Positions 29,517 to 39,163 are shown, counted from the stretch's first letter. The stretch: 64,000 bases of DNA from Sinorhizobium chiapasense (GCF_036488675.1 NZ_CP133148.1:372001-436000), one strand, 5' to 3'. The notes: a model not told the origin generated them from the sequence alone. Made by a program: numbers and translations.

Positions 29517-30425
29517 ATGCAGGACAGCGAAGCTTATGGCGATCGGTTTGGCGACAAGTTCGGACTCGAGACGGCTCCTGTCTTTATCACGAGAACACTC
29601 CGCAATGCAGAAATCGCTGTGACCGAGATACGGTCGGACTATCCGCGGATCGGCTTGACGGACTCAATCGCTCGTGAAGACGGATACCTTGTGGGCCTTC
29701 AGATTCGCGACTATCCGCATCATGAGTACTGGGAAGACGGCAGGCAGGCGCCCCTGACTTCGCTCCGCTCCGGGGATTCGGTGTTTTACGACCTCAAGCG
29801 CGATCCGCTGGTGCTTATCGATAAGCCCTTCCACTCCATGCATTTCTATCTGCCACGTGTGGCCCTCAACGCGATTGCAGATGACACGGAGGCGCCGCAA
29901 ATTGGCGAACTTGCCTATCAACCCGGGGCAGGGGTGCCCGACCCCGTGATCGCCGATCTCGGCTTGTCATTGCTCGGCGCATTTGGTCGTCCGGAAGAGG
30001 TGAGTCGCGTTTTTGTCGATCACGTCACGCTTGCGGTTGGCGTTCATGTCGCGCACAGATATGGCGGCATGCGTGTCTTGCGGCGCGAGCGCGGTCAATT
30101 GGCAATGTGGCAGGAGAAACGTGCCAAGGAGCTTCTGGAAGCCAACCTCGATGGAGATATTTCGCTCAGGGCACTCGCGATGGAATGCGGCTTGTCACGC
30201 AGCCACTTTACCCGGGCGTTCCGTGCGACGACGGGTGTTGCGCCACATCAATGGCTGCTGCAACGGCGAATAGAGCGAGCAAAAGACCTGCTTCACGATA
30301 CCAAGCAGACCATCGCCGAAGTCGCCCTTTCATGCGGATTCGCCGATCAGAGCCATTTCACCAGGATATTCACCCGCGTTGTCGGCACGAGCCCTCATGC
30401 CTGGCGCCAATCCGTAAACTCTTGA
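29517..30425 (+). CDS. AraC-family transcriptional regulator
   Basis: 302 residues; GGAGGCGACGACC precedes the ATG. The N-terminal ~190 residues form the sensing part and the C-terminal ~100 a standard AraC DNA-binding domain (ISLRALAMECGLSRSHFTRA, VALSCGFADQSHFTRIFTRV). It resembles the regulator at 38081-38992 over its whole length (FGLETAPVFITRTLRNAEIAVT versus FGLKAPPPFIIRTLSRTTIAVT). It is convergent with the last gene of the leftward catabolic operon, 15 bases away. Confidence 0.88.
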   Translation: MQDSEAYGDRFGDKFGLETAPVFITRTLRNAEIAVTEIRSDYPRIGLTDSIAREDGYLVGLQIRDYPHHEYWEDGRQAPLTSLRSGDSVFYDLKRDPLVLIDKPFHSMHFYLPRVALNAIADDTEAPQIGELAYQPGAGVPDPVIADLGLSLLGAFGRPEEVSRVFVDHVTLAVGVHVAHRYGGMRVLRRERGQLAMWQEKRAKELLEANLDGDISLRALAMECGLSRSHFTRAFRATTGVAPHQWLLQRRIERAKDLLHDTKQTIAEVALSCGFADQSHFTRIFTRVVGTSPHAWRQSVNS

Positions 30426-30440
30426 ACGATCGGGGCGCTT

Positions 30441-31640
30441 TCATCTGGGGGCGGATGCCGGCCTGCCAGCAACCATATGCCCTACGGATCGGCCGATGCT
30501 CGCTCCTGCTCCCGCGGTGGCCCCGGATATTCGCTCGCCGAGCGTGAGATCACGACCGTCGATCTCCTGGCCTTCGATGAGCCGCTTGCCAACCAGACGA
30601 ATAATTTCCGGGCTCTCAGCAAATTTGCTGTGATGAAAGCTATCGCCTCCCTTGAGCTTGGTGAGATTGATCACGACAATGTTGAATTCCTTCAGCTTGG
30701 ATCTGTAGGGCTCCCTTTCCGGATCGATCGCACCGACGCGATCGATGTCGCCGCCCAGATGGCGAGACAATGCAAGCGCCTGATCGTCCTGCGAGAGGAA
30801 TATCGTGATGCGGGGCCGTGGCTCGGCCATCTGAACGAGCTGGCTACGGAACACTTCGACATCGAGGTCGGGCGAGGCCATGATGATGTTCTTGATCTTC
30901 GAGGGCAGCCGGCCACGTCTGATCGACAACTGCCGGAGCGCTTCAACCATCGTCCAGTTGCCCATGGAGTGCGCCATCACCGTAATGTCGGAGACATTGG
31001 GATTGGCGGCGGCCCGTGTCAGGAGATATTCCAGGGCATCGCGCGAGTAGGTGGCGCTTTCCTTGTCGTAGACATAGTCGAGCACATGTCCGCGCGAGGG
31101 CCACGTGAACAGTACTGGGGCCGCCTCGGCGCGGGAATCGTGTGTAATCTGAGCGAGCCTGTAGGCGGATGTCGCGAACGTATTGTTGTAGCCGTGGACG
31201 AAAATGAGGAGCTTGCGCTTCTTGCCCGCCACCCGGAGAAACCACCGATCGACATCGGCCGGATTCATGTCGCTTGCCTCGACGGTCACGAAGTCCGTCC
31301 GGGCGTCGCCTCTCGGCCCCCTCGGCCACTGTATCTCCCCGATCTTTCGGGCTTTGTCGGGTGGTATCGATACCACCAGATGATAGAGAGACTGCTTCTC
31401 AGCCCTGTCACCACCATAGACCGCACCGGGCAGGGGGGACCGCTCGCGCGTCGACATCACGAGCATGTCGACCTTCTGGGTTCCCACCGCACCGATGGAA
31501 CTGGCTTTTCCTGGCGCGATCAATGCGTGTGGTTGAGTCGCGCAGCCGGCGACGCTCGAGGTCATTATCAGGAGCAGGCTCGCGCATAGCCTCGTCAAGC
31601 CCTCGCGCGCGATATGCAGCCGCCTCTCAATCGGCCACAT
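30441..31640 (-). CDS. DUF900-type alpha/beta hydrolase lipoprotein
   Basis: 399 residues. The N-terminus has a lipoprotein signal with lipobox VAGC (SLLLIMTSSVAGCATQ), so it is likely anchored to a membrane on the outside of the cytoplasm. The hydrolase core shows LLIFVHGYNNTF, the nucleophile elbow AHSMGN and a later SPDLDVEVF. These match DUF900 (esterase/lipase-like) proteins. It is the last gene of the operon and overlaps the dehydrogenase gene by 14 bases. It may release the operon's substrate from an ester before import; this is inference. Confidence 0.82.
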   Translation of the reverse strand: MWPIERRLHIAREGLTRLCASLLLIMTSSVAGCATQPHALIAPGKASSIGAVGTQKVDMLVMSTRERSPLPGAVYGGDRAEKQSLYHLVVSIPPDKARKIGEIQWPRGPRGDARTDFVTVEASDMNPADVDRWFLRVAGKKRKLLIFVHGYNNTFATSAYRLAQITHDSRAEAAPVLFTWPSRGHVLDYVYDKESATYSRDALEYLLTRAAANPNVSDITVMAHSMGNWTMVEALRQLSIRRGRLPSKIKNIIMASPDLDVEVFRSQLVQMAEPRPRITIFLSQDDQALALSRHLGGDIDRVGAIDPEREPYRSKLKEFNIVVINLTKLKGGDSFHHSKFAESPEIIRLVGKRLIEGQEIDGRDLTLGERISGATAGAGASIGRSVGHMVAGRPASAPR

Positions 31641-32592
31641 TTCCGCTCGCTTTGGTGGCCTTGGCGCGCAGTTCGAGAAGGCCGAGCAGAACTTCGTCTC
31701 GCTCGGCTGCGAGTGACTCGATCGATCGCGATCCCACCTCTGCGCGAACGCCGTCTATCAGTTTCTGCTGCAGCTCCGGCGTCAGCTCGGGAGTGCCGAG
31801 GACCTTCCACCACGCCGTCATCGGCCCGGCGAACTGCTGCAGGAAGTGCTCCATGCCACCCTGACCGCCGCCCAGATGATTGAGAAGAACCTGGCCCATG
31901 ATGCCCCAGCGCAGGCCCGGGCCCCAGCACAAAGCTGCGTCGATGTCAGCGACGCTGGCGACGCCTTCGGAGACGAGATGGTAGACTTCGCGTGCGATCG
32001 CCGCCTGGAGTCGGTTGGCGACATGGCCCGGCAGTTCCTTGTTGAGGCGGACCGCCTTCTTTCCCAGCGACGTGTAGAAATCCGTGGCGCGGCGGATCGT
32101 GTCCTCCGAAGTCCTCGATCCGCCGACGATTTCCACCAATGGAATGAGATGAGGCGGGTTGAAAGGATGTGCAATCACGCACCGCTCCGGATGGGCGGGG
32201 CACCCGGGCTGGATTTCGCTCATCGTCAGACCCGAAGAACTCGACGCTATTATAACCTCCGGAGGCAGCAACTCGTCGAGCTCTCCATAAAGCTTCCTCT
32301 TGAAGTCGATCCTTTCGGGCCCATTCTCCTGAACGAGATCCGCATCCTTGGCCGCCTCGGCGAGGTCTGCCGCGAATATCAGATTTGATTGCGACGCCCC
32401 TGGCGCAAGACCGAGCCTCTCCAGTGCTGGCCAAGCCGTTTCGACGAAACGCCGGAGCGATGCCTCCGCATTCGGAGCAACATCGGTGGCGGCGACCCGA
32501 AGGCCTTTTGCCAGAAAGAGTGCCGTCCAACTCGCCCCGATGACACCTGTGCCGATGACCGCCACGCGGCGGATAGGCTTGCTCTCGGACAT
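31627..32592 (-). CDS. 3-hydroxyacyl-CoA dehydrogenase / carnitine dehydrogenase-like protein
   Basis: 321 residues. The N-terminal NAD-binding fold shows VAVIGTGVIGASWTALFLAKG. The catalytic centre includes SSSSGLTMSEIQ and the His-containing AHPFNPPHLIPLVEIVGG motif of 3-hydroxyacyl-CoA dehydrogenases. The length, without a second C-terminal domain, is that of L-carnitine dehydrogenases and lambda-crystallin-like enzymes. It oxidises a 3-hydroxy group with NAD; the substrate is not known. It is two bases from the YWTD gene upstream. Confidence 0.87.
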   Translation of the reverse strand: MSESKPIRRVAVIGTGVIGASWTALFLAKGLRVAATDVAPNAEASLRRFVETAWPALERLGLAPGASQSNLIFAADLAEAAKDADLVQENGPERIDFKRKLYGELDELLPPEVIIASSSSGLTMSEIQPGCPAHPERCVIAHPFNPPHLIPLVEIVGGSRTSEDTIRRATDFYTSLGKKAVRLNKELPGHVANRLQAAIAREVYHLVSEGVASVADIDAALCWGPGLRWGIMGQVLLNHLGGGQGGMEHFLQQFAGPMTAWWKVLGTPELTPELQQKLIDGVRAEVGSRSIESLAAERDEVLLGLLELRAKATKASGNVAD

Positions 32593-32594
32593 GA

Positions 32595-33539
32595 TCAGTT
32601 TCCCCTTCTACGCAAATCGGCGTAAGCGATGCCGGTGAGGTTTCCCTGAGCGTAGAGAAGCGTCCGCTTCTCAGAGCCGTCGAGTCTGGCGGAATAGATG
32701 GAACCACCAAAATCGGTGACGAACATGCGATTGCCTGGAACGTCAAGCGCAAGCCCGATGCCCTCCATCAGGTCACTGACGACCCTCTCCGGAGTCGGCC
32801 TGTCTTGAGATGACCTGTCGATTACCGCGCGGTTGACGGTGTTGCCGCTCGGCGGATTTCCGCGATCTGTCCAGTAGAGAATGCGGTTCGTTAGGTCGAG
32901 CTCGAGGTCGATCGGCTCCGGCAAACCATCGAAATAGACCTCGATGTCGCTGCGGCTGGCGGGGCTCTCCCCCGCAGGAATGTCGATGCCCGCACGAAGG
33001 ATGCGACCGAGACCGGCATTGTCCGGGCCCTTTTGCGTCCAGTAGATCTGTCGCCGCTCGGGGTCGGCGGTGATGCCAACGCACCATCTTGTCTGATCGT
33101 GTCGCTCAGCGTCGCCGTCCCCTGCGATGACGAGCGTTTCGACGCTGGATCCGTCCAGATTGGCCCGCATGACGCGCATTCCCTCGCGGTCGCACCAGTA
33201 GAGCTTGCCCGCACCCTTTTCGAGGTGAAGTTGCTTTGGCGTGAACGTCACGCCTTCCGGAATGATGACGGTCCGATTTCGTCCATCGATGTCGACGCGT
33301 TCGATGGAACCATCGTTCAGGTTGGGCACGCCCATATTGCTCCAGTAGATATGGCCGGTCTCGATATCGATCGCCAGCCCATCGGGGTTTCGCCCATCCG
33401 TCACGACCACCCGCTTGTCGGATCCATCAGGCTTCATGGAAAGGACACGACCGCCGCTGAGGTCGAGAATGAACAGGCGACCGTCCACGGTCCCGCCGGC
33501 CCGCGCGGATTCGGCACTGACAATTTGTGTTTCGGTCAC
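32595..33539 (-). CDS. YWTD-repeat (LDL-receptor class B-like / SMP-30-like) protein
   Basis: 314 residues forming a likely beta-propeller. Repeated blades carry IYWSNMG, LYWCDREG, IYWTQKG and LYWTDRG, each about 40-50 residues apart, with DG(S/R) turns between. No signal peptide is seen. Similar bacterial proteins are often annotated as SMP-30/gluconolactonase-like hydrolases, but catalytic residues cannot be assigned here. The GTG start is chosen because AAGGAGGGAAAC directly precedes it. Its place in a CoA-catabolic operon suggests a lactonase or binding role. Confidence 0.78.
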   Translation of the reverse strand: MTETQIVSAESARAGGTVDGRLFILDLSGGRVLSMKPDGSDKRVVVTDGRNPDGLAIDIETGHIYWSNMGVPNLNDGSIERVDIDGRNRTVIIPEGVTFTPKQLHLEKGAGKLYWCDREGMRVMRANLDGSSVETLVIAGDGDAERHDQTRWCVGITADPERRQIYWTQKGPDNAGLGRILRAGIDIPAGESPASRSDIEVYFDGLPEPIDLELDLTNRILYWTDRGNPPSGNTVNRAVIDRSSQDRPTPERVVSDLMEGIGLALDVPGNRMFVTDFGGSIYSARLDGSEKRTLLYAQGNLTGIAYADLRRRGN

Positions 33540-33588
33540 GTTTCCCTCCTTCAGGCACCGCTTCATCCGCGAGCGAGGCATCGAACCT

Positions 33589-34833
33589 TCATTTGGCCGC
33601 AGCGTGAGCAGCCGCTCCTTGGATTGCCCCGTTGGCGCGCAGGCTCTCGACCTCCTGTAGTGTGAAGCCAAGTTCCTCGAGAATCTGGTTCGAGTGCTCG
33701 CCGAGTTCCGGTGCAACGCGAGGCGCAACCTTCGGCGCCTCTCTGACGGTGATCGGGCTGTTCACGGTGTAGCGGGGCTCCGCGCTGCCATCGGCAATCG
33801 GCACGATGACGTCGTTTGCCAGGAGCTGGGGATCCTTCACGATCTCCGCCGGCACCTGCACGACGCCGTAGGGCAGCCGGGCGGCGTCGAGGACCTCTTT
33901 CCAGAAGTCGAGGGGTTGCGACCGGAACGTCCTGTCGAGCTCGGCGACGAGCACCTCGGCATTTGCACTGCGGTTCTTCGCATTGCTAAATAGGCCATCC
34001 GCAGCGAGGTCGTCGCGCCCGATCGCCTTGGTAAAGACCGGCCAATTCTTGTCCCCCTCGACGAAGGCAAGAAGCAGCCAGCGGTCGTCCGCCGTCTGAT
34101 AACTGCCTCCGGCGAGGGGGTTGGGAGGTCTTTTTCGATCGCTCAATCCCGAGAATCGACCGCCCCAGAGCGCCGCCTGCAGCCACGCGGCAGTGGCCCA
34201 GGCCCCTTCCGCAATCAGCGAGGTCGAGACACAGCAGCCCTTCCCGGTGCGTTCCCGGCGATAAAGGCCGGTGACGATGCCGGCGTAGAGTGAGATTGCG
34301 GTCGCGTGGTCACCGATGCCGGGGACGGGGATTGCAGGAGGGCTGCCGGCATTCCGCGTATATTCCATGAGCCCGGATCGCGCCCAATAGGCAGTGATGT
34401 CGAAGCCCGGCTTGTCGGCCTCCGGCCCCTTCTCGCCATAGCCAGTCAGGTCCGCATAGATCAGCCGCGGATTGAGGGGCGCAAGGTCCTCGTAGTCGAT
34501 CCTGAGGCCTTTCCGCACGCGCGGGGGGAAGTTGGTCACGAAGACATCGGCCCATTTGATGAGCCGGCCGAGAATCTCTGCGGACTGCGGGTTTTTGAGG
34601 TCAATGGCAAGGCTGCGCTTGTTGCGATTAGTAAGTTGCCAGGTGTAGTTCCCAGCGAGAGGCGGGTTTGGCGGCGTTATGTAGAAGTAGCGATAGGGAT
34701 CGCCGATCTTTGGCGGCTCGACCTTGATGACGTCCGCGCCGAAATCCGACAGCACAGTCGTTGCAGCGGGGCCTGCGATGAAGCTCGCAAGATCCACGAC
34801 CTTCAATCCCGAGAAGATGCTGTCCGTCTCCAT
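33589..34833 (-). CDS. class III CoA transferase (CaiB/BaiF family)
   Basis: 414 residues. Typical sequences are visible: LKVVDLASFIAGPAATTVLSDFGADVIKVEPP at the N-terminus, NRNKRSLAIDLKNPQ, and the catalytic Asp region PGFDITAYWARSGLM. Such enzymes move CoA from one acyl-CoA to a carboxylic acid without ATP, which would activate the operon's substrate. The ATG at METDSIF follows GGGAGGTGGCG. Neighbours supply dehydrogenase and hydratase steps. Confidence 0.92.
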   Translation of the reverse strand: METDSIFSGLKVVDLASFIAGPAATTVLSDFGADVIKVEPPKIGDPYRYFYITPPNPPLAGNYTWQLTNRNKRSLAIDLKNPQSAEILGRLIKWADVFVTNFPPRVRKGLRIDYEDLAPLNPRLIYADLTGYGEKGPEADKPGFDITAYWARSGLMEYTRNAGSPPAIPVPGIGDHATAISLYAGIVTGLYRRERTGKGCCVSTSLIAEGAWATAAWLQAALWGGRFSGLSDRKRPPNPLAGGSYQTADDRWLLLAFVEGDKNWPVFTKAIGRDDLAADGLFSNAKNRSANAEVLVAELDRTFRSQPLDFWKEVLDAARLPYGVVQVPAEIVKDPQLLANDVIVPIADGSAEPRYTVNSPITVREAPKVAPRVAPELGEHSNQILEELGFTLQEVESLRANGAIQGAAAHAAAK

Positions 34834-34853
34834 CGCCACCTCCCAATTGCTGT

Positions 34854-35810
34854 CTAAAGGGACCACAGCCCAGGCTTCTGTGTTTCGAGGACCGAGGAGA
34901 TCCAGTCAAGCAATCGCGCCTGAACTTGATCGCGGTTGATTTCATTAAGCATTTCGTGCCTGCCACCGAGGTAGAAGTCGTGGCACAGGTTGTAGAGGCC
35001 GGCCGCACGGTAGCGCTCCATCAACAGCTCGACGCCGGCAAGCCGCTGGCCGACCGGGTCTTCGCTGCCGGAAAAGAGGTAGACCGGCAGGTCAAGCCGT
35101 ATCCGCGCGAGAGCAACGGGATCGGCCAGGCGCGGCGCGGCAGCGAGAAAGGACGCAAAGGCAGCCGGTTGAAGTTCCGCGAAACAAAGCGGATCATTGA
35201 TGAATGCATCAACGATCGCCGGGTCGCGACTGAGCCAGTCACACGTTGTACGAGCCGGCTCGAAAGGAGCGTTGAGGATGTTCGTTCCAGGGGACGCCGC
35301 ATGCGCCAGGCGCGCCAGTCCATCAAGGGCGCCGGAACCGGATAGGGCGAGGCCGGCGATCTCCTGGCTATGGTCGAGCACATAGCACTGCGCCGCAAAC
35401 GAACCCATGCTGTGACCAAGCAGGATAAGCGGCAGGTCGGGGTTTTCGTCGCGGGCGATCAGGCTGAGCCGCGCCATATCCGCCACAAGGAGCTCGAAGC
35501 CGCCTTCGCCGAAATCCCCGAGGTGAGCGGGAGTAGGGGCCGTTCGGCCGTGACCGCGATGGTCGCTGCCGTAGACAGTCAGGCCAGCGCCAGTCAGCGC
35601 CGCGATTGCTTCGTGATAACGCCCGATATGCTCGCCCATTCCATGGGCGATCTGGACGACACCGCGCACGCGGCCGCGCCCCTCCCAGCGGTGGCAGGTG
35701 ACTGGCAATCCGTCACTGCTGCTGAAACTGAACGCAGTCGAGGGCACCGCCTCGGTGCGCACGCCTGGGCCGCTTCGCCCTGCCGCCAAATGAGCGCGCT
35801 CGCCGGCCAC
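34854..35810 (-). CDS. alpha/beta hydrolase, monoacylglycerol lipase-like
   Basis: 318 residues from a GTG that starts one base after the stop of the hydratase gene (TGACGTG), with GGGGGCG ahead of it; a later GTG at 35762 is an alternative. Visible motifs: HGMGEHIGRY near the oxyanion hole, SDHRGHGRT, the nucleophile elbow LLGHSMGS, and LFSGSEDPVG and GGRHEMLNE for the acid and His. This is the Hydrolase_4/monoglyceride lipase type. It may hydrolyse an ester or thioester in the pathway. Confidence 0.88.
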   Translation of the reverse strand: MAGERAHLAAGRSGPGVRTEAVPSTAFSFSSSDGLPVTCHRWEGRGRVRGVVQIAHGMGEHIGRYHEAIAALTGAGLTVYGSDHRGHGRTAPTPAHLGDFGEGGFELLVADMARLSLIARDENPDLPLILLGHSMGSFAAQCYVLDHSQEIAGLALSGSGALDGLARLAHAASPGTNILNAPFEPARTTCDWLSRDPAIVDAFINDPLCFAELQPAAFASFLAAAPRLADPVALARIRLDLPVYLFSGSEDPVGQRLAGVELLMERYRAAGLYNLCHDFYLGGRHEMLNEINRDQVQARLLDWISSVLETQKPGLWSL

Positions 35811-35811
35811 G

Positions 35812-36654
35812 TCACCGCCCCCGAAAATGGGGTGCGCGCTTCTCCAGGAAGGCGGAGGTCCCCTCCTTCTTGTCTTCGGTCGCAGCGCAGATGCCAAAAT
35901 AGGAAGCCTCTAGGGCAAGACCGTTTTCCTGGCTCGCCTCCAGCCCCTTGTTTACCGCGTCAAGCGCGAACTTGACCGCGATGGGTGCATTGGCTGCGAT
36001 CTGGGTGATGATGACCTCCGCGCGCTTGATCAGCTCCGCGGGCGCAACGATCTCGTTGACCAGACCAATACGGTGAGCCTCCTCGGCGCTGATCATCTCG
36101 CCGGACAGAATGAGCTGCAGGGCGCGCCCTTTACCCACGAGACGTGGTAGCCGTTGCGTCCCCCCGCCGCCCGGAAGAAGCCCCAGTTTCACTTCCGGTT
36201 GGCCGAACTTCGCCGTCTCGACAGCGATCCGGATGGTGCAGGCCATCGCCGTTTCGCATCCGCCGCCGAGCGCAAAGCCATTGATTGCCGCAACGACCGG
36301 CTTTCCGAGGTTCTCGATGAGGTCGAGTACGCTTTGTCCGAACCGGCTCGACTCCTCTACCTCGAACGCGCCGAGATCTGCGAGTTCGCTGATGTCCGCG
36401 CCGGCGATAAATGCCTTGTCTCCCACTCCGGTCAGGATGACGCCCCGCACAGCAACGTCATCGCGCGCATGTTCGAAAGCCGTGCGCAGGTCCGTCCAGG
36501 TCGGCGTGTTCAAGGCATTCAATACCTCGGGCCTATTGAGCGTGATGTAGGCGATGGCGCCTTTTCTTTCGTAGAGAACATTGGCAAGCGAAAGCTCAGA
36601 ACCTGCCGCGACTGGCAAGTCTCCGAACGGACGAGTTGCGGTGGGTGAACTCAT
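35812..36654 (-). CDS. enoyl-CoA hydratase/isomerase
   Basis: 280 residues, crotonase fold. The oxyanion-hole segments KAFIAGADISELADL and NGFALGGGCETAMAC are present, as is GLLPGGGGTQRLPRLVG with the second catalytic Glu region. It hydrates an enoyl-CoA. The ATG at MSSPTATRPFG follows AAAGGAGCCGG. It lies between acyl-CoA dehydrogenase and hydrolase genes in the operon. Confidence 0.92.
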   Translation of the reverse strand: MSSPTATRPFGDLPVAAGSELSLANVLYERKGAIAYITLNRPEVLNALNTPTWTDLRTAFEHARDDVAVRGVILTGVGDKAFIAGADISELADLGAFEVEESSRFGQSVLDLIENLGKPVVAAINGFALGGGCETAMACTIRIAVETAKFGQPEVKLGLLPGGGGTQRLPRLVGKGRALQLILSGEMISAEEAHRIGLVNEIVAPAELIKRAEVIITQIAANAPIAVKFALDAVNKGLEASQENGLALEASYFGICAATEDKKEGTSAFLEKRAPHFRGR

Positions 36655-36709
36655 TGGACCGGCTCCTTTCAAACTGCGGACGGCGACGGCAGGTGGAGAA
36701 CCAAGGCTG

Positions 36710-37927
36710 TCACACAAAGGCACTGAGCCCGGTGATCGCCTTGCCGACGATCAGGTTCTGCATCTGGTACGTACCTTCGTAGGAATAGAGCGCCTCGATA
36801 TCCGCGAAGAAGCGCGCGACGTTAAAGTCGGCGACGATGCCGTTTCCGCCGAGCAGTTCGCGTCCCCAGGCAACGGTCTCCCGCCCCTTGGCCGTGCAGA
36901 ACGCCTTGGCCAGCGCCGCGTGCTGATCCTGAAGCTTGCCTGCGTCGTCGAGTTGGGCCAGGCGGACCATCAGGCACTGGCAAGCCGTCACGTTGGCTAG
37001 CATCTTCGCAAGAAGGTCCTGAACGAGCTGGAACGAAGCGATCGGTTTGCCGAATTGCAGTCGTTTCTGGGTGTAAGCGAGCGTATGTTCATAGGCGCCC
37101 ATCTGCGCCCCGGTCGACGCCCAGCCAACCATGTACCGCGTCATCCGCAGCACACGGGCCGTATCGCGGAACGAGTTGCCTGCCTGCAGACGGTTGGCCT
37201 CCGGCACGCGAACGTCCTGCAGAGTGATCTCGCCGTTCTGCACCACCTTGAGCGCTATCTTGTGCTCGATCTTTTCGACGCTGAAGCCAGGGGTGGTTTT
37301 GTTTTCGACGATAAAGCCCTTCACTTGGTTATCGGCCACGTCGCGCGCCCAGATGATCGACAGATCGCACCAGGGTGCATTGCCGATCCACCGCTTTTGA
37401 CCGTTGAGGATCCAGGTGTCCCCTTCGCGCTTCGCGGTGGTGGTCAGGCCACCGCTGGCGCCGGAACCCACCAGCGGCTCAGTCAGGCCGAAGCAGCCGA
37501 TCTTTTCAAAACGGGCCATTTGCGGCAGCCATTGCCGCTTCTGCTCTTCGGAGCCATCGAGGTAGATGGAGCCCATTGCAAGGCCGCTGTGGACTCCGTA
37601 GAACGTGCAGAAGGATGGGTCGACCCGCGCCAGCTCCATCGCTACGAAGCCGAACTGGGCCTGGCTGCCTCCAGCGCAGCCATAGCCCTCATAGCCAAGG
37701 CCACCAATACCCAATTCCTTGAAGGAAGGTAGCAATTCGAAGGGGAACGCATCGTCGGCCCAGTATTTGTCGATGATCGGCGCAACATTCGTCTCCATAT
37801 AGCTGCGCACCTTTTTCAAGAGCGCCAGCTCATCCGCGCTGAGCGTACTTGCTAGATCGTAGAAGTCGCTATTCGGCACGGGTAGGGGCTTCGGCGCCTG
37901 GACGGTGTTTGTGGCTGCGACTGGCAT
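36710..37927 (-). CDS. acyl-CoA dehydrogenase (ACX4 / glutaryl-CoA dehydrogenase-like)
   Basis: 405 residues, first gene of the operon. FAD/substrate motifs GCFGLTEPLVGSGASGG and WILNGQKRWIGNAPWCDL are clear, and the catalytic Glu region YSYEGTYQMQNLIVGK and GRELLGGNGIVADFNVAR match the branch containing plant short-chain oxidase ACX4 and glutaryl-CoA dehydrogenase. It introduces the 2,3 double bond into an acyl-CoA. The start follows GGGAGGCCCAAA. An AraC regulator gene lies 153 bases upstream on the same strand. Confidence 0.92.
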   Translation of the reverse strand: MPVAATNTVQAPKPLPVPNSDFYDLASTLSADELALLKKVRSYMETNVAPIIDKYWADDAFPFELLPSFKELGIGGLGYEGYGCAGGSQAQFGFVAMELARVDPSFCTFYGVHSGLAMGSIYLDGSEEQKRQWLPQMARFEKIGCFGLTEPLVGSGASGGLTTTAKREGDTWILNGQKRWIGNAPWCDLSIIWARDVADNQVKGFIVENKTTPGFSVEKIEHKIALKVVQNGEITLQDVRVPEANRLQAGNSFRDTARVLRMTRYMVGWASTGAQMGAYEHTLAYTQKRLQFGKPIASFQLVQDLLAKMLANVTACQCLMVRLAQLDDAGKLQDQHAALAKAFCTAKGRETVAWGRELLGGNGIVADFNVARFFADIEALYSYEGTYQMQNLIVGKAITGLSAFV

Positions 37928-38080
37928 TTTGGGCCTCCCACATTTTTCGCCTGCGCGGCCCGACTTCGACACGCGCGAGGCTGAAGGATGACGCAACAGA
38001 GATGGTCCCGTATGGCATGAACGGACCGTCGTTTGGTCAATTCGGCCATTGCATGACAGGTGCCCGGATGGGCGCTTGGT

Positions 38081-38992
38081 TCATTTTGAATATTCGCGCC
38101 AGGGCACCACGACCGCACCGTCGGCTCGAGCTAGCGCCCTCCCCAGATGGTCGGCACTCGCAAAGCCGGTCGCTGCCGCGACTTCAGCAAGCGAGACGTT
38201 CTTTTGCTGCAGAAGGTCTCTGGCTCTCGCAAGTTGGAGGCATTCGATCCATCGGTGGGGCGTCAAGCCGGTGGCTCTGCGAAACGCTTCGGCGAACTGG
38301 CTCACCGGCAGGCCGCAGGCGTCCGCGAGCTCTGCGACCGTGAGGCCGCCATCCAGCCTCGACGCAAGCAACTCCTTGATCTGGCGCTCCTCCCGGTCCG
38401 ACAGCGTTATTCGCGCCGGCTTGCCGGCCTTGGTGCCGTACACGCGCGCGAGATGAGCGGCGATCGCTACCGTGACATGATCGATGAAGAGCGGCGACAC
38501 CTCCTGCGGATTCTCAAAGGCTGGCAACAGGGAAGTGGCGAGGCCTTTGAAGATCGGGTCATCCACTCCGAGCCCAGGCTGCGACATCAGCTCGTCTACA
38601 CGCGGAGCACCGTCGCTGTCGGCGATCGCGTTCAGGACCTTGTGCGGCAGGTAAAAATGCAGGTTTCGAAACGGACTGATGCTGTTGGCGATCGGATTCT
38701 GGCGGAGATCGTAGATCGAGAGCGATCCGGCAGCCAGATAACCGGTCTTCTGAGGTTTGCCGTCGATCCAAAGGTCGTGCCTGGGGCATGGGCGCAATTG
38801 CATCGTTGCGAGGAATGCATCCTCGCGAGGAATTGGAGCCGTCAGGCCATTGTTCTCGACGTCACAGACGATTTGCGTGACGGCAATGGTGGTCCGGCTC
38901 AAGGTCCGGATGATGAAAGGCGGCGGCGCCTTGAGCCCGAATATGTCGCCGAGCCTCTGACCATAAGCACCTGGCTTGCTCGTCCTTCCCAT
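38081..38992 (-). CDS. AraC-family transcriptional regulator
   Basis: 303 residues starting at MGRTSKPGAYG after GAGGTTGCG. The N-terminal sensing half and C-terminal double HTH (LTVAELADACGLPVSQFAEA, VAAATGFASADHLGRALARA) are complete. It is a whole-length paralogue of the regulator at 29517-30425. It is encoded directly upstream of, and in the same direction as, the acyl-CoA dehydrogenase operon, and probably controls it. Confidence 0.88.
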   Translation of the reverse strand: MGRTSKPGAYGQRLGDIFGLKAPPPFIIRTLSRTTIAVTQIVCDVENNGLTAPIPREDAFLATMQLRPCPRHDLWIDGKPQKTGYLAAGSLSIYDLRQNPIANSISPFRNLHFYLPHKVLNAIADSDGAPRVDELMSQPGLGVDDPIFKGLATSLLPAFENPQEVSPLFIDHVTVAIAAHLARVYGTKAGKPARITLSDREERQIKELLASRLDGGLTVAELADACGLPVSQFAEAFRRATGLTPHRWIECLQLARARDLLQQKNVSLAEVAAATGFASADHLGRALARADGAVVVPWREYSK

Positions 38993-39163
38993 CGCAACCT
39001 CACGCCCGGGCTGCCTGCGTGACCATGCGGGGGCTGGCACGCTCCATGGGGTCCACTTGATCACGGCTGCAGACACGAGGCTATTACAAAAGGATGGCGT
39101 TTTTCACACTTGCGGCATCACCCGTAAGCGATACTCTGTACGCGGAACTCAAGGCGGGATTTG

